Part shown: piece after piece, positions 44,728-54,166 of the stretch | Position numbering within the stretch: position 1 is the first letter of the stretch | How the letters are laid out: the number at the start of each line of letters is the position of its first letter | Source of the DNA: Hexactinellida sp. DTS-2022 | Lineage: Eukaryota; Porifera; Hexactinellida | Length of the DNA: 64,000 bases | NCBI GenBank assembly: GCA_028753945.1 | Contig: JAPNXP010000012.1 | Span: 5,230,501-5,294,500, forward strand | Reading direction: 5' to 3' | Program-made: the position numbers and the translations under genes | The notes under the pieces: model-generated | What the model saw: only the letters and a program-made list of their open reading frames with translations | Database searches by the model: none | What the model was told of the DNA's origin: nothing

Positions 44728-46296
44728 ATGAGTTGGTCAGTCGTTGTTATATCCTACGTAAGCCTAATGGTTGTATCTCTTATGTTGAACAAGAGAAGGC
44801 GGTCCCTTGAGAGATCTATTCACAATGTTATCTTCTACTTGCCACTGGCATTCGTACTTGTGTTCTATTTATCCGCTTGTCTCTTCTTGTATCTTCTGAA
44901 CAGGCTGATAACTTCCCGTCTGTTCTTCCGTCCGTTGAGGGAGGAAGACTGTCCTGTAGGCGAGGAGAATAGAATCCAAACTATTCTCTCTGCTATGGAT
45001 AAAGTGTTGCAAACTGATGAAAATGATACGACATGCAATATAAGTGGTTTTATAAAGTTAAAGGGAAAATTCAGTATTGAGAATTTCAAATCCACTCTCA
45101 TTAACGATTTTGCTTTCGCGAAGGATTCCAACGGTCGTCTTCTGTATCCCAAGCTCACTCAGGTAGTTAGGAATAGAGCTCTCTTCTCCACTTGGGAGTA
45201 TTGCCCTAACTTTAACATTGATAACCATGTGACTGAGAAGTGGCTGGACTTGAGTGCTAAGGATGAATTGCAATCATTATTTAATTCCATACATTGCTCT
45301 ATAATGCCACACGACGTACCAGGCTTCCAATTCTATGTTATTCACGACACCAATTCCAAGGAGTCCGCTGAATTGACCGAGACTTATATTTTCTTTCGAT
45401 TGAATCACATAATGGGAGACGCACTCACCTTTATTAGAATATTTATGAACTCTCTTGGAAAACCAGCGACTGAAAATGATAGATCGAAACTGAACGAAAT
45501 GTATGCGAAATATTCTAAGACTCAGTTCGAGTTGTCTGTTGGGAAACTCATAATTCTCGCGGTCCTGTGTCCCATCTACTTTGCTAATATGCTACAGCTG
45601 GAGCTTAAGAACTTCTACAAGCGGCCTATAAGTGGTAGGAGGTTCAGTTCGTGCACCCCAGATGCGGACTTTAAGAAGGTACTAGCGATTAAGAACAGCA
45701 CGCATACCTCTGTTAACGACGTGTTCCTAATGTTGCTAAGCCAAGCCCTGCAGGCGTATATGTTGGACAAGGGAGAAGACCCGGCTAACTTCGTGTGGAC
45801 CTCTATCGGACAGGGGGTCTCTCTCAATGTCTCTCTAGCCGGTTCCATGTCGAATAATATAATCGGATTTCGTGTCCTACTTCCCCTCCACATCCTGGGC
45901 TGGAGGCCCCAGCTACAAGCGATTAGCACTAGGCTGAATGCATTGAAGCATTCGCTGGAGCCAATATTCAATACCATGCTCGTAACCTCTTCCTCCTACT
46001 TGCCCAATTGGTACCGTGTCCGGTCTCAGAAATTTATGATTGATCAGCTGATTACTGGTGCGATGTCAAATATCCCTGGCCCCGATATACGAATGAGTAT
46101 AGCCGGCACTCCTATTGAGGAGTATGTTGTCTTCATTGCTCAGGTTAACAAAACTACCTTCGGTGCCGGATTTCTTACTATTGGAGGGAAGCTGTCCTTT
46201 TCTATAACAACTGATGCAGCTGTCTGTTCCGAACCCGAGATTATTAGAAATCATTTAATGCGAAGGTTGGATGAGATTTACAAAGAAGTAGTTTGA
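44728..46296 (+). CDS. WS/DGAT-type wax ester synthase / acyltransferase, copy 2
   Basis: Intronless, 522 aa, paralogue of the gene at 42719-44290 with the same layout. The catalytic motif is further changed: NHIMGDA, so the second histidine and the aspartate remain but the glycine is alanine. VNDVFLMLLSQALQ, SNNIIGFRVLLPL and MSNIPGP correspond to family motifs. A block near residues 110-175 (LKGKFSIENFKSTLIND onward) is almost identical in DNA to copy 1, while both flanks are clearly diverged. Activity is plausible but less certain than for copy 1. Confidence 0.78.
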   Translation: MSWSVVVISYVSLMVVSLMLNKRRRSLERSIHNVIFYLPLAFVLVFYLSACLFLYLLNRLITSRLFFRPLREEDCPVGEENRIQTILSAMDKVLQTDENDTTCNISGFIKLKGKFSIENFKSTLINDFAFAKDSNGRLLYPKLTQVVRNRALFSTWEYCPNFNIDNHVTEKWLDLSAKDELQSLFNSIHCSIMPHDVPGFQFYVIHDTNSKESAELTETYIFFRLNHIMGDALTFIRIFMNSLGKPATENDRSKLNEMYAKYSKTQFELSVGKLIILAVLCPIYFANMLQLELKNFYKRPISGRRFSSCTPDADFKKVLAIKNSTHTSVNDVFLMLLSQALQAYMLDKGEDPANFVWTSIGQGVSLNVSLAGSMSNNIIGFRVLLPLHILGWRPQLQAISTRLNALKHSLEPIFNTMLVTSSSYLPNWYRVRSQKFMIDQLITGAMSNIPGPDIRMSIAGTPIEEYVVFIAQVNKTTFGAGFLTIGGKLSFSITTDAAVCSEPEIIRNHLMRRLDEIYKEVV

Positions 46297-46313
46297 TCAT
46301 AGTAGTGTGTATG

Positions 46314-46358
46314 TTGCAGGCCAAACGCGTTTACAGGCTAAACGCGTTTGGCCTGCAA
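46314..46358. repeat. Perfect 19-bp stem hairpin
   Basis: Arms 46314-46332 and 46340-46358 (TTGCAGGCCAAACGCGTTT and its exact complement) around a 7-base loop, 18 bp after the copy 2 stop. An ATG..CAT extension lies outside with a small bulge. It contains AAACGCGTTT twice. Confidence 0.9.
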
Positions 46359-46487
46359 GTTGCAACATGTATATAATTTAATCATAGTGTATATATTTAT
46401 CCACTTATTTATCCTTTTACTTGCTTATTTGCTTTTATTTATTTATTTAGTGGATCTTTTACATATATAATCATTAAACTTTTTCAC

Positions 46488-48306
46488 ATGTACTCAAGTT
46501 CTTTAATACCTGTTGTACAAATAATACAACAGACAGACCAGTTAGTTATATCTCAGCTGATGAGTGCGTCTGACTCAGAAGACTGGGCTAGTGCTAGTGA
46601 CTCGGAGATTCAGGATGCCCCGGTACAAGCTGTCAAGCACGCAGTAACAGCTGATCAAACAGTGACAGCTGATCAAACAGCAACAGCTGATCAAACAGCA
46701 ACAGCTGATCAAACAGCAACAACTGATCAAACTGTGACAGCTGATCAAACTGTAACAGCTGATACACACACGTCTTCACATGAGAGAGGTTCAGGGATAA
46801 CTAAAGAGGATTCACAGGAACAAACCAGTGTATCAGCTGATGTAATAACTCAGTTTAACAACACGCAAGTAGACAGCTTATCCTGTACAGAGCTCCCTCC
46901 CTACGAGTAGGTACTTAGCATACTAGTCCCATTCCTCTTATTACGTTGTGCTAACTAGTGTGTGTTGTAGAGTTAGGAGTCGGGAACTTGAGGAGAAAGA
47001 AGCTATTCCAACTGAGTTTGAGATTAATCCTGTGAGCAGTGAGTCAGCTGACGCCTCCTCTACTTGGGGCAGCTGGGGGTCCGGCTGGCTGGGCAAGGCC
47101 GCCAGCTCTGTGGCCGCTTCTGCCCAGAGCCTAGCTGCCAACACAGAGCTGGGCCTCTCCTCTATTGTGACCTCAGTCGAGTCCTCTTTCGGCATCCCCA
47201 CCCCCGAGAGCATAGCCAGGGGGGACTCCGCTGAGAGCTGCGGTAGTAGGAGCGCGGCTGCTCTCGACCTGAAGGAGATAGCGCAGCGACTGAGGGAGGA
47301 GCAGACCTGTGAGGCTCTGTCTATACCGCTAGCCTCTGATGCAACGCAAGATACTCCCATTCCTAAGGAGCCTACTGGTATCCTAGACAATATCCAGACG
47401 GATGAACAGCTTAATCAAGAGATTACAAACTCGGACGATTCATCTGGTTTCTTCTCTTCCTATGGCATCTCTCTGGGAAATAGAATCGTGGCAGGGGGGC
47501 TGGGCACGCTGGAGAACATTGGCAAGAAAACAATGGATTTGTTGTCTGACGGGGACCCTGGTCTGAGGAACAAGCGGGCCTTTGTACAGGAACAAATAGA
47601 AATAATAACCAAAGAGAAACCTGTAGTGGGAGAGCAGGGAGAGTCGCTTCAGCCGACTAGCTTCCACTCTGAGTTTGAGAAGCTGCAGGGCTACGTGTAC
47701 CTGGAGGCGCTGGAGATCCTGTCTAGCGAGTGCGAGGCCAAACAGCGTCTCAAGATGCACTCCGTCTCCGCCAAGCGAGGGGAGGGCGGGGCCGCCCCTC
47801 CTCTCCCAGAGGACAGGTTCGAGATTAGCTTCGAGACGGAGGCCGCCAGCTGTTCCTGGGGGGACCTGTTTCCCTCCTGCGCCGGTACGGTGGGACTACC
47901 GCGCTTGCAGCTGACCGTAGAGGAGCTGGATCGGTGCTCTGACAGCTTTGAGAACATCGACGCGAGACGGGAGGCACTGCTGCCTCAGCTGAACACGTGC
48001 ATGCAGCTGCTGGCTAGACTCTCCAGCCAGTTCATACAAACCGTACGGAAAGTGTCCGAGCTCTGTCTGGCCGGACAGGTCTCTGCTAAGGAGACGCTAA
48101 CTCACTCCAGAGAGCTAGCGCTAATCGCCTACAGGTCTGTGGACAGCATCACTACACGGATAGCGCTAATCGAGGTTAGCGATGACGTCATTGGGAATAA
48201 GTTTATTCTCGATATGAACTCCGGCATAACCTATATACAGGACAGCTTCAGTTTGCTGAGACCTGTCATCAAAGATGCCGACTCATCAAAAGCATATACT
48301 AGTTAA
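46488..48306 (+). CDS. FAM114A: FAM114A (NOXP20-like) protein, two exons
   Basis: Exons 46488-46906 and 46971-48306 (64-bp intron, phase 2), 584 aa. The first exon is disordered and contains seven 18-bp tandem units. The second begins with the family's Trp/Ser segment (WGSWGSGWLGKAASS) and a GLGTLENIGKKTMDLLSDGDPGL block that matches FAM114A1/2 ([22 protein letters not shown]-type). The C-terminal half is helical and ends YIQDSFSLLRPVI as in the family. FAM114A proteins bind Rab2 and act at the Golgi/ER. An inner start at the ATG at 46560 (MSASDSEDWA) is possible. Confidence 0.85.
46643..46764 (+). repeat. Coding tandem repeat, seven 18-bp units
   Basis: Unit GTGACAGCTGATCAAACA encodes VTADQT or ATADQT, inside FAM114A exon 1. 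Units differ by one or two bases, mostly at Val/Ala codons. Confidence 0.97.
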
Positions 48307-48824
48307 AGTATTTGTGTTTCTGAATATATTCATGGGATATTAATTAACATTGGTATTACTGTAGATTTAACTCAATAATTCGTTCTTATTTGTAAGATTT
48401 GCTATGTTAGACAGGTTATATGGAATCTTCATCTGGACTTCAGTAGAGCAGAAGTTTTTCAAAAATCAGTCACTTTTGCTACAAGAGTATATTTCTAACA
48501 CGTCAAGTTACGAGTTTGGTTTATTTCCGGCTATTTAGATTCAGTAGAGAGCTCACAGCAAGCTGTCAGTGGATCAACCGATATTTCCTTTATCTGTGTT
48601 CGTATTAACGAGAGCTTACTGTACTTAATTCGCTCCTATAATTTGCCTTTTTGTCTGGCGACAGGAAATTTGGAACCGGTGGTTTCTTATAACGGGCGTT
48701 CTGTATAAAATAGAATTCCATTCAATTGGTCAAGTAGGCAGAGACTTGCATATTAGGAAGAGTCTACCTTAACTACCAACTTGTCTATAAGGTATGCTAT
48801 ATACTAATTCTGTTTGTTATTTAG
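48307..48824. other. Spacer upstream of the WW fragment
   Basis: AT-rich 518 bp with a MITE-like end (GTTCGTATTAACGAGAGCTTACTGTA, reverse of the pogo-like ends elsewhere) near 48600-48625. No PDZ, GUK or other exon recognised. Confidence 0.4.
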
Positions 48825-49000
48825 AACTCCCGTTTGGTTGGCATGTAATTGATGACCCAGGAGTTGGATTGTACTATGTGGAGTAAGTTTGTTGTTGTTG
48901 TTGCTGATTGTCTAGTATTTATAATTTACAGTCCCTTTGGATAACGTATAAATTGTAAATTCTATTGGGTTATTATTTTATTCACTTTGTTACAATACAT

Positions 49001-50251
49001 TTATAAACAGGAAAATATTTGGAGTCCATAATTACTATTATTAGACATAACAACTAAGTTTAACTCGTTAGTTAGAGTTAATCCTCTGGGCTGTACGAAT
49101 TCTCCGGCTTGTTCTCCTTGTTCTCCTATTGTGTGGATGTGTGCTCCTTCTTTCGAGAATACTATAATGCTATGAGCCCCACAATCGCTAATAATTATAT
49201 TCTCGTATTGGTCTAGACAGAAATAAATAGGTTCATTAACCTGCATTTGCTCTCCTCGTGATAGAAAGGAGCGTAGCATCTCTCCCGTCTGAGAGAACAC
49301 GCGTATGCAGGGAGAGTCCTGACACAGCACATAGACTGTATCATCTGCTAGCTTAACGTCATTAAGCCGGATAATTCGTTGTTGTGTCAGTGTTCTTATG
49401 TGTTGTAGCGAGCTGGTTAGGATCTCTATTCTGTCGTTGATACAATCTGCTACATACACATCTCCGTTGTTGTGAGAGACAGCGAGGCTATGAGGATAAC
49501 TAAACTGTCTTATCCCAGATCCCTGTGTCCCTACCTTAGCGACTAGCTGTATGTCATTCCCTAGTTTGAACTGTAACACAGCGTGTGCTCCTGAGTCGGT
49601 AACATACATATTGTCTCCGTATATCGCTATACCACACGGCTTCTTCATATCCTGGTGAGTAAAGCTATTTAGGTACTCACCTCCTTCAGAAAATATGGAA
49701 ATACGACCGAATGAATCAAATGGTGATAAGCCCCCCTCTGCTACATATATCTGTTTGGAATTGCTCTCTATCGCCACAGTACGAGGGCGCCACAGCTCTC
49801 CAGGCGCTCTCCCTTTCTTCCCGACAGCTACTACGGGTCTCATAGTCTGGTACCGAGGCAGAGCGGGTACCTCCTCCAGGAGCTCTCCCAGCCCCGCTAT
49901 CAGCTGCTCCAGGTGTCCGTGCTGGCTCCTGAACTCCAGACGGGTCTGTGGCAGAGGTGTCCTCACTTCCAGCAGTTTCTGATCTACTTCTGCCAGCAGT
50001 CGCTCTTGTGTTTCTCTGAGCAAGTTCTCCTTCAGGAGTCTCTCTATCTCCGCTTTCGTAGCCAGCAGCTGCTGCTCGCTCAGCTGGCGACGCGGCTCTC
50101 TCGCCGCCATTTCCTGTCTCTTCTCGCGAGCCTCCGTCACGAGGACTCGTCGCCTCTCATTCACCCGCAGCACCAGCTGGTCACACAGCAGGTGTATCTG
50201 CCACTCCACGGGGTCTGCTCCTTCTGGCGCGTTGGGGTATCTAGCTGCCAT
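49001..50251 (-). CDS. Coiled-coil NHL-repeat protein (TRIM-NHL-like, no RING or B-box)
   Basis: Intronless, 416 aa. Residues ~15-130 are helical and charged, forming a coiled coil. Residues ~145-416 contain NHL repeats (ELWRPRTVAIESNSKQIYVA, FSYPHSLAVSHNNGDVYVAD, FVQPRGLTLTNELNLVV), the blades of a beta-propeller. This resembles the C-terminal half of TRIM2/TRIM3/LIN-41-type proteins, but no RING or B-box cysteines precede it and the ATG at 50249-50251 directly starts the coiled region. NHL propellers bind RNA or proteins. Ubiquitin-ligase activity is not expected. It lies antisense between the two exons of the WW fragment. Confidence 0.8.
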   Translation of the reverse strand: MAARYPNAPEGADPVEWQIHLLCDQLVLRVNERRRVLVTEAREKRQEMAAREPRRQLSEQQLLATKAEIERLLKENLLRETQERLLAEVDQKLLEVRTPLPQTRLEFRSQHGHLEQLIAGLGELLEEVPALPRYQTMRPVVAVGKKGRAPGELWRPRTVAIESNSKQIYVAEGGLSPFDSFGRISIFSEGGEYLNSFTHQDMKKPCGIAIYGDNMYVTDSGAHAVLQFKLGNDIQLVAKVGTQGSGIRQFSYPHSLAVSHNNGDVYVADCINDRIEILTSSLQHIRTLTQQRIIRLNDVKLADDTVYVLCQDSPCIRVFSQTGEMLRSFLSRGEQMQVNEPIYFCLDQYENIIISDCGAHSIIVFSKEGAHIHTIGEQGEQAGEFVQPRGLTLTNELNLVVMSNNSNYGLQIFSCL

Positions 50252-50607
50252 TTGTAGATTCGTATGTTTGAAGTTATAGTAGAATTAGAAAGTACGTTAG
50301 TATTATTGCTTGCTTACAATTTGCTGTCTTATACTATCGAGTTGTTAGTGAAAGGAAAGTTTAAAGTGTATGATTTAATACTTTGAGACATCACTGCTAG
50401 AATCTGCTTATTATACAAGAATATAGGTAATTCTTGTAATACTTAGAACAATGACTCTAAAGTCTAAACACACCCATTATGACTCATGAACACACCTATT
50501 ACTGGAATAAACTGGAATCATTAATGTGACACAATAAATGAGTTGAACTCCACATGATGTCAGGATATTACATATTTATTTTCACTATGTAACAATAATT
50601 CTTAATC

Positions 50608-50707
50608 CATTTAACTCCGCTTAATAGGGTCAGTTTGTTCCAGGGTAGTTTGACCCCATTAAGCGGAGAAATCTATTACCGGCGGCTCTATTAAGTGGAG
50701 TCGACTG
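50608..50707. repeat. 100-bp pogo-like MITE
   Basis: Right end (reverse complement) CAGTCGACTCCACTTAATAG pairs with TTTAACTCCGCTTAATAG on the left; TA follows at 50708-50709. It lies 21 bp before the second WW exon and after the NHL gene promoter. Confidence 0.65.
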
Positions 50708-51060
50708 TATTTATTAATCTCACTTTAGCCACATAAACGACGGACCCAGTTTGAGAACCCTGTTCTCCAGGCCCGCATGGGGCAATCTGCCCAGCCCCAG
50801 TACCCTGCACAACCCATGCCTCTAGGCCCCTACCCAATGGAGATGCAGCAGTTTGTGCAGGGACCATATCCACCATAGACTCATAGAGAGGTGTTTTGTT
50901 TGTATTTGTATTTACTTAATGTCTATAAATACTATTTGGACCTGGTTTATGATTTGTGTAGACAAACTGTAGATATAGTATTGTCTCAATTGTTTGAATA
51001 TATTATTATAACAATGTATGTTAGCTAGCTACAATCCTATCTAGTTGTCGCGTTCCTTAT

Positions 51061-52136
51061 ATGTTCTCTGAGCTGCAGCGAGCTAGTCACTGGAGCGGGC
51101 TTAAGGTGCGTCTCAACAGAGACTGGATTCACAGTCTGGACTGTAAGGGGTTCCTGGAGGGGCTGCTGAAAGAGGATGGGACCAGGAAATTCTTTAACTT
51201 CTACGACTCTCCTCCGATTCCCAAATCGATCCGTGAAGACCTGAAGCCTGAAATTAAGAAGTTTAAGGTTTACATGATTGGGAAGCCCGGGGCTGGCAAG
51301 ACCAGCACCAGTAATACACTAATCGGACTTAAGAGCGACTCTAAGGTATATGAGTCCCTCGGGCTCACGGTTCAGACAATCTACTGGCCTGTCTGCGAGG
51401 CGGGGAAGAGTGGGAAGACAACCTTGGTGTGTCTGGAGCTCTGGGAGTGTGGGTTCCGCGTCTCCGCTCAGTACCCCTACCTGATGCAGCAGTGTACCAG
51501 GGATGCCAGCGCGTGTCTGCTGCTGTTCTCTCTGACAGACCGCCCCTCCTGGGACGAGATGCCCGGCTTAATGGGGCGGGCTGCTGAGCTGCCGACTCTG
51601 CAGGTACCTCGCAGCTGTTTGTGGCTTGTTTATAGAGTGAAACCGTTAGAAAGTGAACACCCTGGGGACCCCAGCCAAATGTTCCTTTTGAGAGGTGTTC
51701 ACTTTTCATGATTTACCATAACGTGTGTCTAAAGTAATGGGGAAATTTTGGAACCGAGAAAAAATGTTCATATATTGGAGTTGTTCATTTCTTGAAGGTG
51801 TTCTCTTTTGGAGGTTTTACTGTTACTGTATTTCTGCAGATAATGATTGGGACTCGACTGGACAAGCTGCACGAGTCGCAAGTACGAGTGGAAGAGTTGC
51901 GGCAATTCGAGCGTCTCTACAATCTACCGTTGCTCCTCATCGGAAATAAAACTTTGTCCAAGGAGCAAACTGGAACCAAGAGATCTCCCGCGACCGCTGC
52001 CACCCCCTCTGCCGCAGAAGACGCTAAGCAAAGTCTGCACGACATGTCCGGCTTCCTGACTCAGCTCTGCGAGTACCTACTCAATGCCAGCCAGATAATC
52101 CCGCTTCAGGCCTCCAGCATAGGATCCCAGATATAA
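51061..52136 (+). CDS. CPLANE2: CPLANE2/RSG1-like small GTPase, two exons
   Basis: Exons 51061-51603 and 51840-52136, 279 aa. After ~70 residues the G domain starts FKVYMIGKPGAGKTSTSNTL (P-loop), followed by GLTVQTIYWPV, LELWECG in place of DTAG (as LWD/ECG-type variants of RSG1), ACLLLFSLTDRPSWDEMP and MIGTRLDK for the NKxD-type segment. These correspond to CPLANE2 (RSG1), a Rab-like GTPase needed for ciliary transition-fibre and intraflagellar-transport assembly. The canonical DxxG is missing, as in the family, so GTP hydrolysis may be weak. The single intron (236 bp) is mostly a MITE. Confidence 0.78.
51635..51822. repeat. ~188-bp MITE in CPLANE2 intron
   Basis: Ends GAGTGAAACCGTTAGAAAG and (reverse complement) CAGTAAAACCTCCAAAAG, both followed by a GAACACC block. 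TA precedes the left end (51633-51634); the right TA is altered. The intron is 236 bp, leaving 48 bp without it. Confidence 0.75.
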
Positions 52137-52450
52137 TCACTTATTATTGTAATAGTTTTAATTAAATATATTATGTGTTCTCAATATTAACTTACCGCTC
52201 TTACTTCATATTAATTGTATATGGTATATTTCCCTAAATAGGGATTTTAAATAGAATCATTTAGAATTTGCAATTGAAAACTTGATTACTCAAGTCGCTA
52301 TTCTGAGTAACCTTAAACTAATTAAACATTATTTGTTTACACCGGATGGTTTACAAATCATATTGAATCATTGAATAGAATATCATATTTTAAATCTATA
52401 AATAGAGATAATCTGTAAACTTATTAAGCTGTAAGTTTACGTAAGGAGAC
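52137..52450. other. Spacer, AT-rich
   Basis: No repeat or gene seen, apart from a TATAAATAG box at 52397-52405 in front of the next gene. Confidence 0.4.
52397..52405 (+). promoter_or_regulatory. TATAAATAG box, multipass paralogue 1
   Basis: TATAAATAG starts 54 bp before the ATG at 52451. The same 9-mer precedes both other paralogues at similar spacing. Confidence 0.65.
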
Positions 52451-53494
52451 ATGAATATAACTCGGTTTGATATGATAAAGTCGTTCGACAGAGGTAGTAA
52501 TCTATCTTTTGTTGTATTATTTTCCGCGGAAATATTCGTACTTCCCTTCTATGCCGGTTGGATCGTATATTTCTTGAGCGAAGTATTCTATTTTCGGAGG
52601 AGGATACGCGCACTTGTATACAGAGGTCCCTCTGTTGAAACCACTCGTCTCCTCTACAAATGCAGAGGTGATTATTATAAGAATATCCTTGTGTGCATTA
52701 TTGCAGCGATAGAACCGACTTCTCTACTCCCAGCTATTATTTCTTTCATTCCAAGTACTGAGTTGGTTAATTCTCAATATTATTACAATATTGTCAATTC
52801 AACTTTTCAACTCGCAAACGATTTGAGATTATTAACTTTTGTGCTGTCTTATACTCTAATTTTCCTCCTCAATACTCTAACAAAACACCTGATTAATGTC
52901 TGCAAGTCAGATTGCCGCATTCCACTGCTTCCCCCTATTCAACACAGACTCATTATTCTAGCACTCATAATGATGGTACTGGCAGTTGTTAAACTGGCCA
53001 TACAGGAATTTGATAATGTAATTGTAGATATTTTATGTAATATATTCGCTAGTTATGAATTTTATCACATACTAAAGAACTCCAAACACCTCTACAACCT
53101 GTTGAAATGGAGATACGAGGATATGAGATACGAGCCTAATTACCCTCTATATAAGGCTCACAGGAGAATGGCACTAAAGTACAAGTATCTGACTATATAC
53201 TTAATGTTTGGAATTTTCTTTCAGAATGCCGCTGGTTGGGTCGATATTCCTGTAACTTTGTTTGTTTTTATTCTCAGAACTCCTATCCCTCTCAGCTTCG
53301 ATGTGTTTTTGGCTTTTAAAGTTTTAAGATGGTTTAACATAGCATTGAGCATACTTGGTTCTAGTCCTCAAGTCCTTGTTGTACTCGTCACACTGTACTA
53401 TCTGGCTGCTGTGTGTCTTAACATTGGGTGGAGATCCGGCAGGAACAGAATCCGATATTTGGTGGAACCTATTCTCCAGCAGGAGTCTTCTTAA
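52451..53494 (+). CDS. Orphan 7TM-like membrane protein, paralogue 1
   Basis: Intronless, 347 aa; I do not recognise the family. Hydrophobic segments at about 18-40, 75-97, 123-146, 167-186, 188-206, 243-266 and 300-326 suggest seven or eight membrane helices; an N-terminal NIT glycosylation site suggests the N-terminus is outside. Two polar loops are highly conserved among the paralogues: HLINVCKSDCRIPLLPPIQH (~147-166) and NSKHLYNLLKWRYEDMRYE (~209-227) followed by YPLYKAHRRMALKYKYL. The regions between helices 2-3 and 6-7 differ strongly. AATAAA at 53503-53508 follows the stop. A chemoreceptor-like role is inferred only from topology and pattern. Confidence 0.75.
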   Translation: MNITRFDMIKSFDRGSNLSFVVLFSAEIFVLPFYAGWIVYFLSEVFYFRRRIRALVYRGPSVETTRLLYKCRGDYYKNILVCIIAAIEPTSLLPAIISFIPSTELVNSQYYYNIVNSTFQLANDLRLLTFVLSYTLIFLLNTLTKHLINVCKSDCRIPLLPPIQHRLIILALIMMVLAVVKLAIQEFDNVIVDILCNIFASYEFYHILKNSKHLYNLLKWRYEDMRYEPNYPLYKAHRRMALKYKYLTIYLMFGIFFQNAAGWVDIPVTLFVFILRTPIPLSFDVFLAFKVLRWFNIALSILGSSPQVLVVLVTLYYLAAVCLNIGWRSGRNRIRYLVEPILQQESS

Positions 53495-54166
53495 TAACTA
53501 TCAATAAAATACATTTATTCCTATAATTCCTATCATTTCTATGATGTTCATATAAAGTTTGTAAACCAATACTGTAAATCTTGAATTAACCTTTGATTAA
53601 ACCTATTCCTAACCGTTACTCTCTGCCTCTTAAACTCCTGAATACTTTGTGCAAATAGAATAAGAATGATGTGAATCCTATTTGATATTACTGACTACAC
53701 AATGAGTCTATAGTGCGTCGGCTTACTTGTATGTCGGCCGCCTACAATGTCGACTAGCCGACATATAAAGAATAAGTAATTCCATTAATTAATACAGTAT
53801 AACCTAGGTATTACGTGCGCACTGGAAGGGAGACTATCTACTTATTATACAAATTTGAATAGAATACCGGTAGATTTTACCTAAGTACATCTTTTATCTC
53901 AGGTATAAGTACTCAAGGTAAATGTTCCATCTTACAATGTAATTAAGTTTCCTTTCTACGTATCTACCATTTATAATAGAACATAATCATATCATGTCAT
54001 AGATAATCTGTTATTCTTAATAATTCAAGGTTTTGCATGCTTTCATATGATATTAACTTGGCTAACTTTCTTATTTTGATTGCAAACAGTATAATTAATT
54101 GAATGACACAATATTTAATATTATTTATACAATGAATATATAATTTATTTGTACTGAAAAGCTACC
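53495..54166. other. Spacer between convergent multipass genes
   Basis: AT-rich 672 bp with a small palindrome (TATGTCGGC..GCCGACATA, ~53732-53765). No coding potential. Confidence 0.45.

Larger units (their letters stand above)
48825..50878 (+). pseudogene. MAGI-type WW-domain fragment, one base short at its junction
   Basis: Exon 48825-48882 encodes LPFGWHVIDDPGVGLYYV and ends at a strong donor (GA|GTAAGT). Exon 50729-50878 encodes RRTQFENPVL followed by a Gln/Pro/Met-rich tail and a stop at 50876-50878. Together they form a WW domain like the second WW of MAGI proteins (GW..DDP.YG.YYVDHINRRTQFENPVL). The splice phase gives Asp-His-Ile-Asn correctly, but then CGACGG is out of frame by one: an extra C (AAC CGA CGG) would restore it. 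As read, translation would run into a TAG about 30 codons later. It is therefore a young pseudogene, a sequence error, or a gene using another splice path. No upstream PDZ or GUK exon was found in the ~500 bp after FAM114A. Confidence 0.55.
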
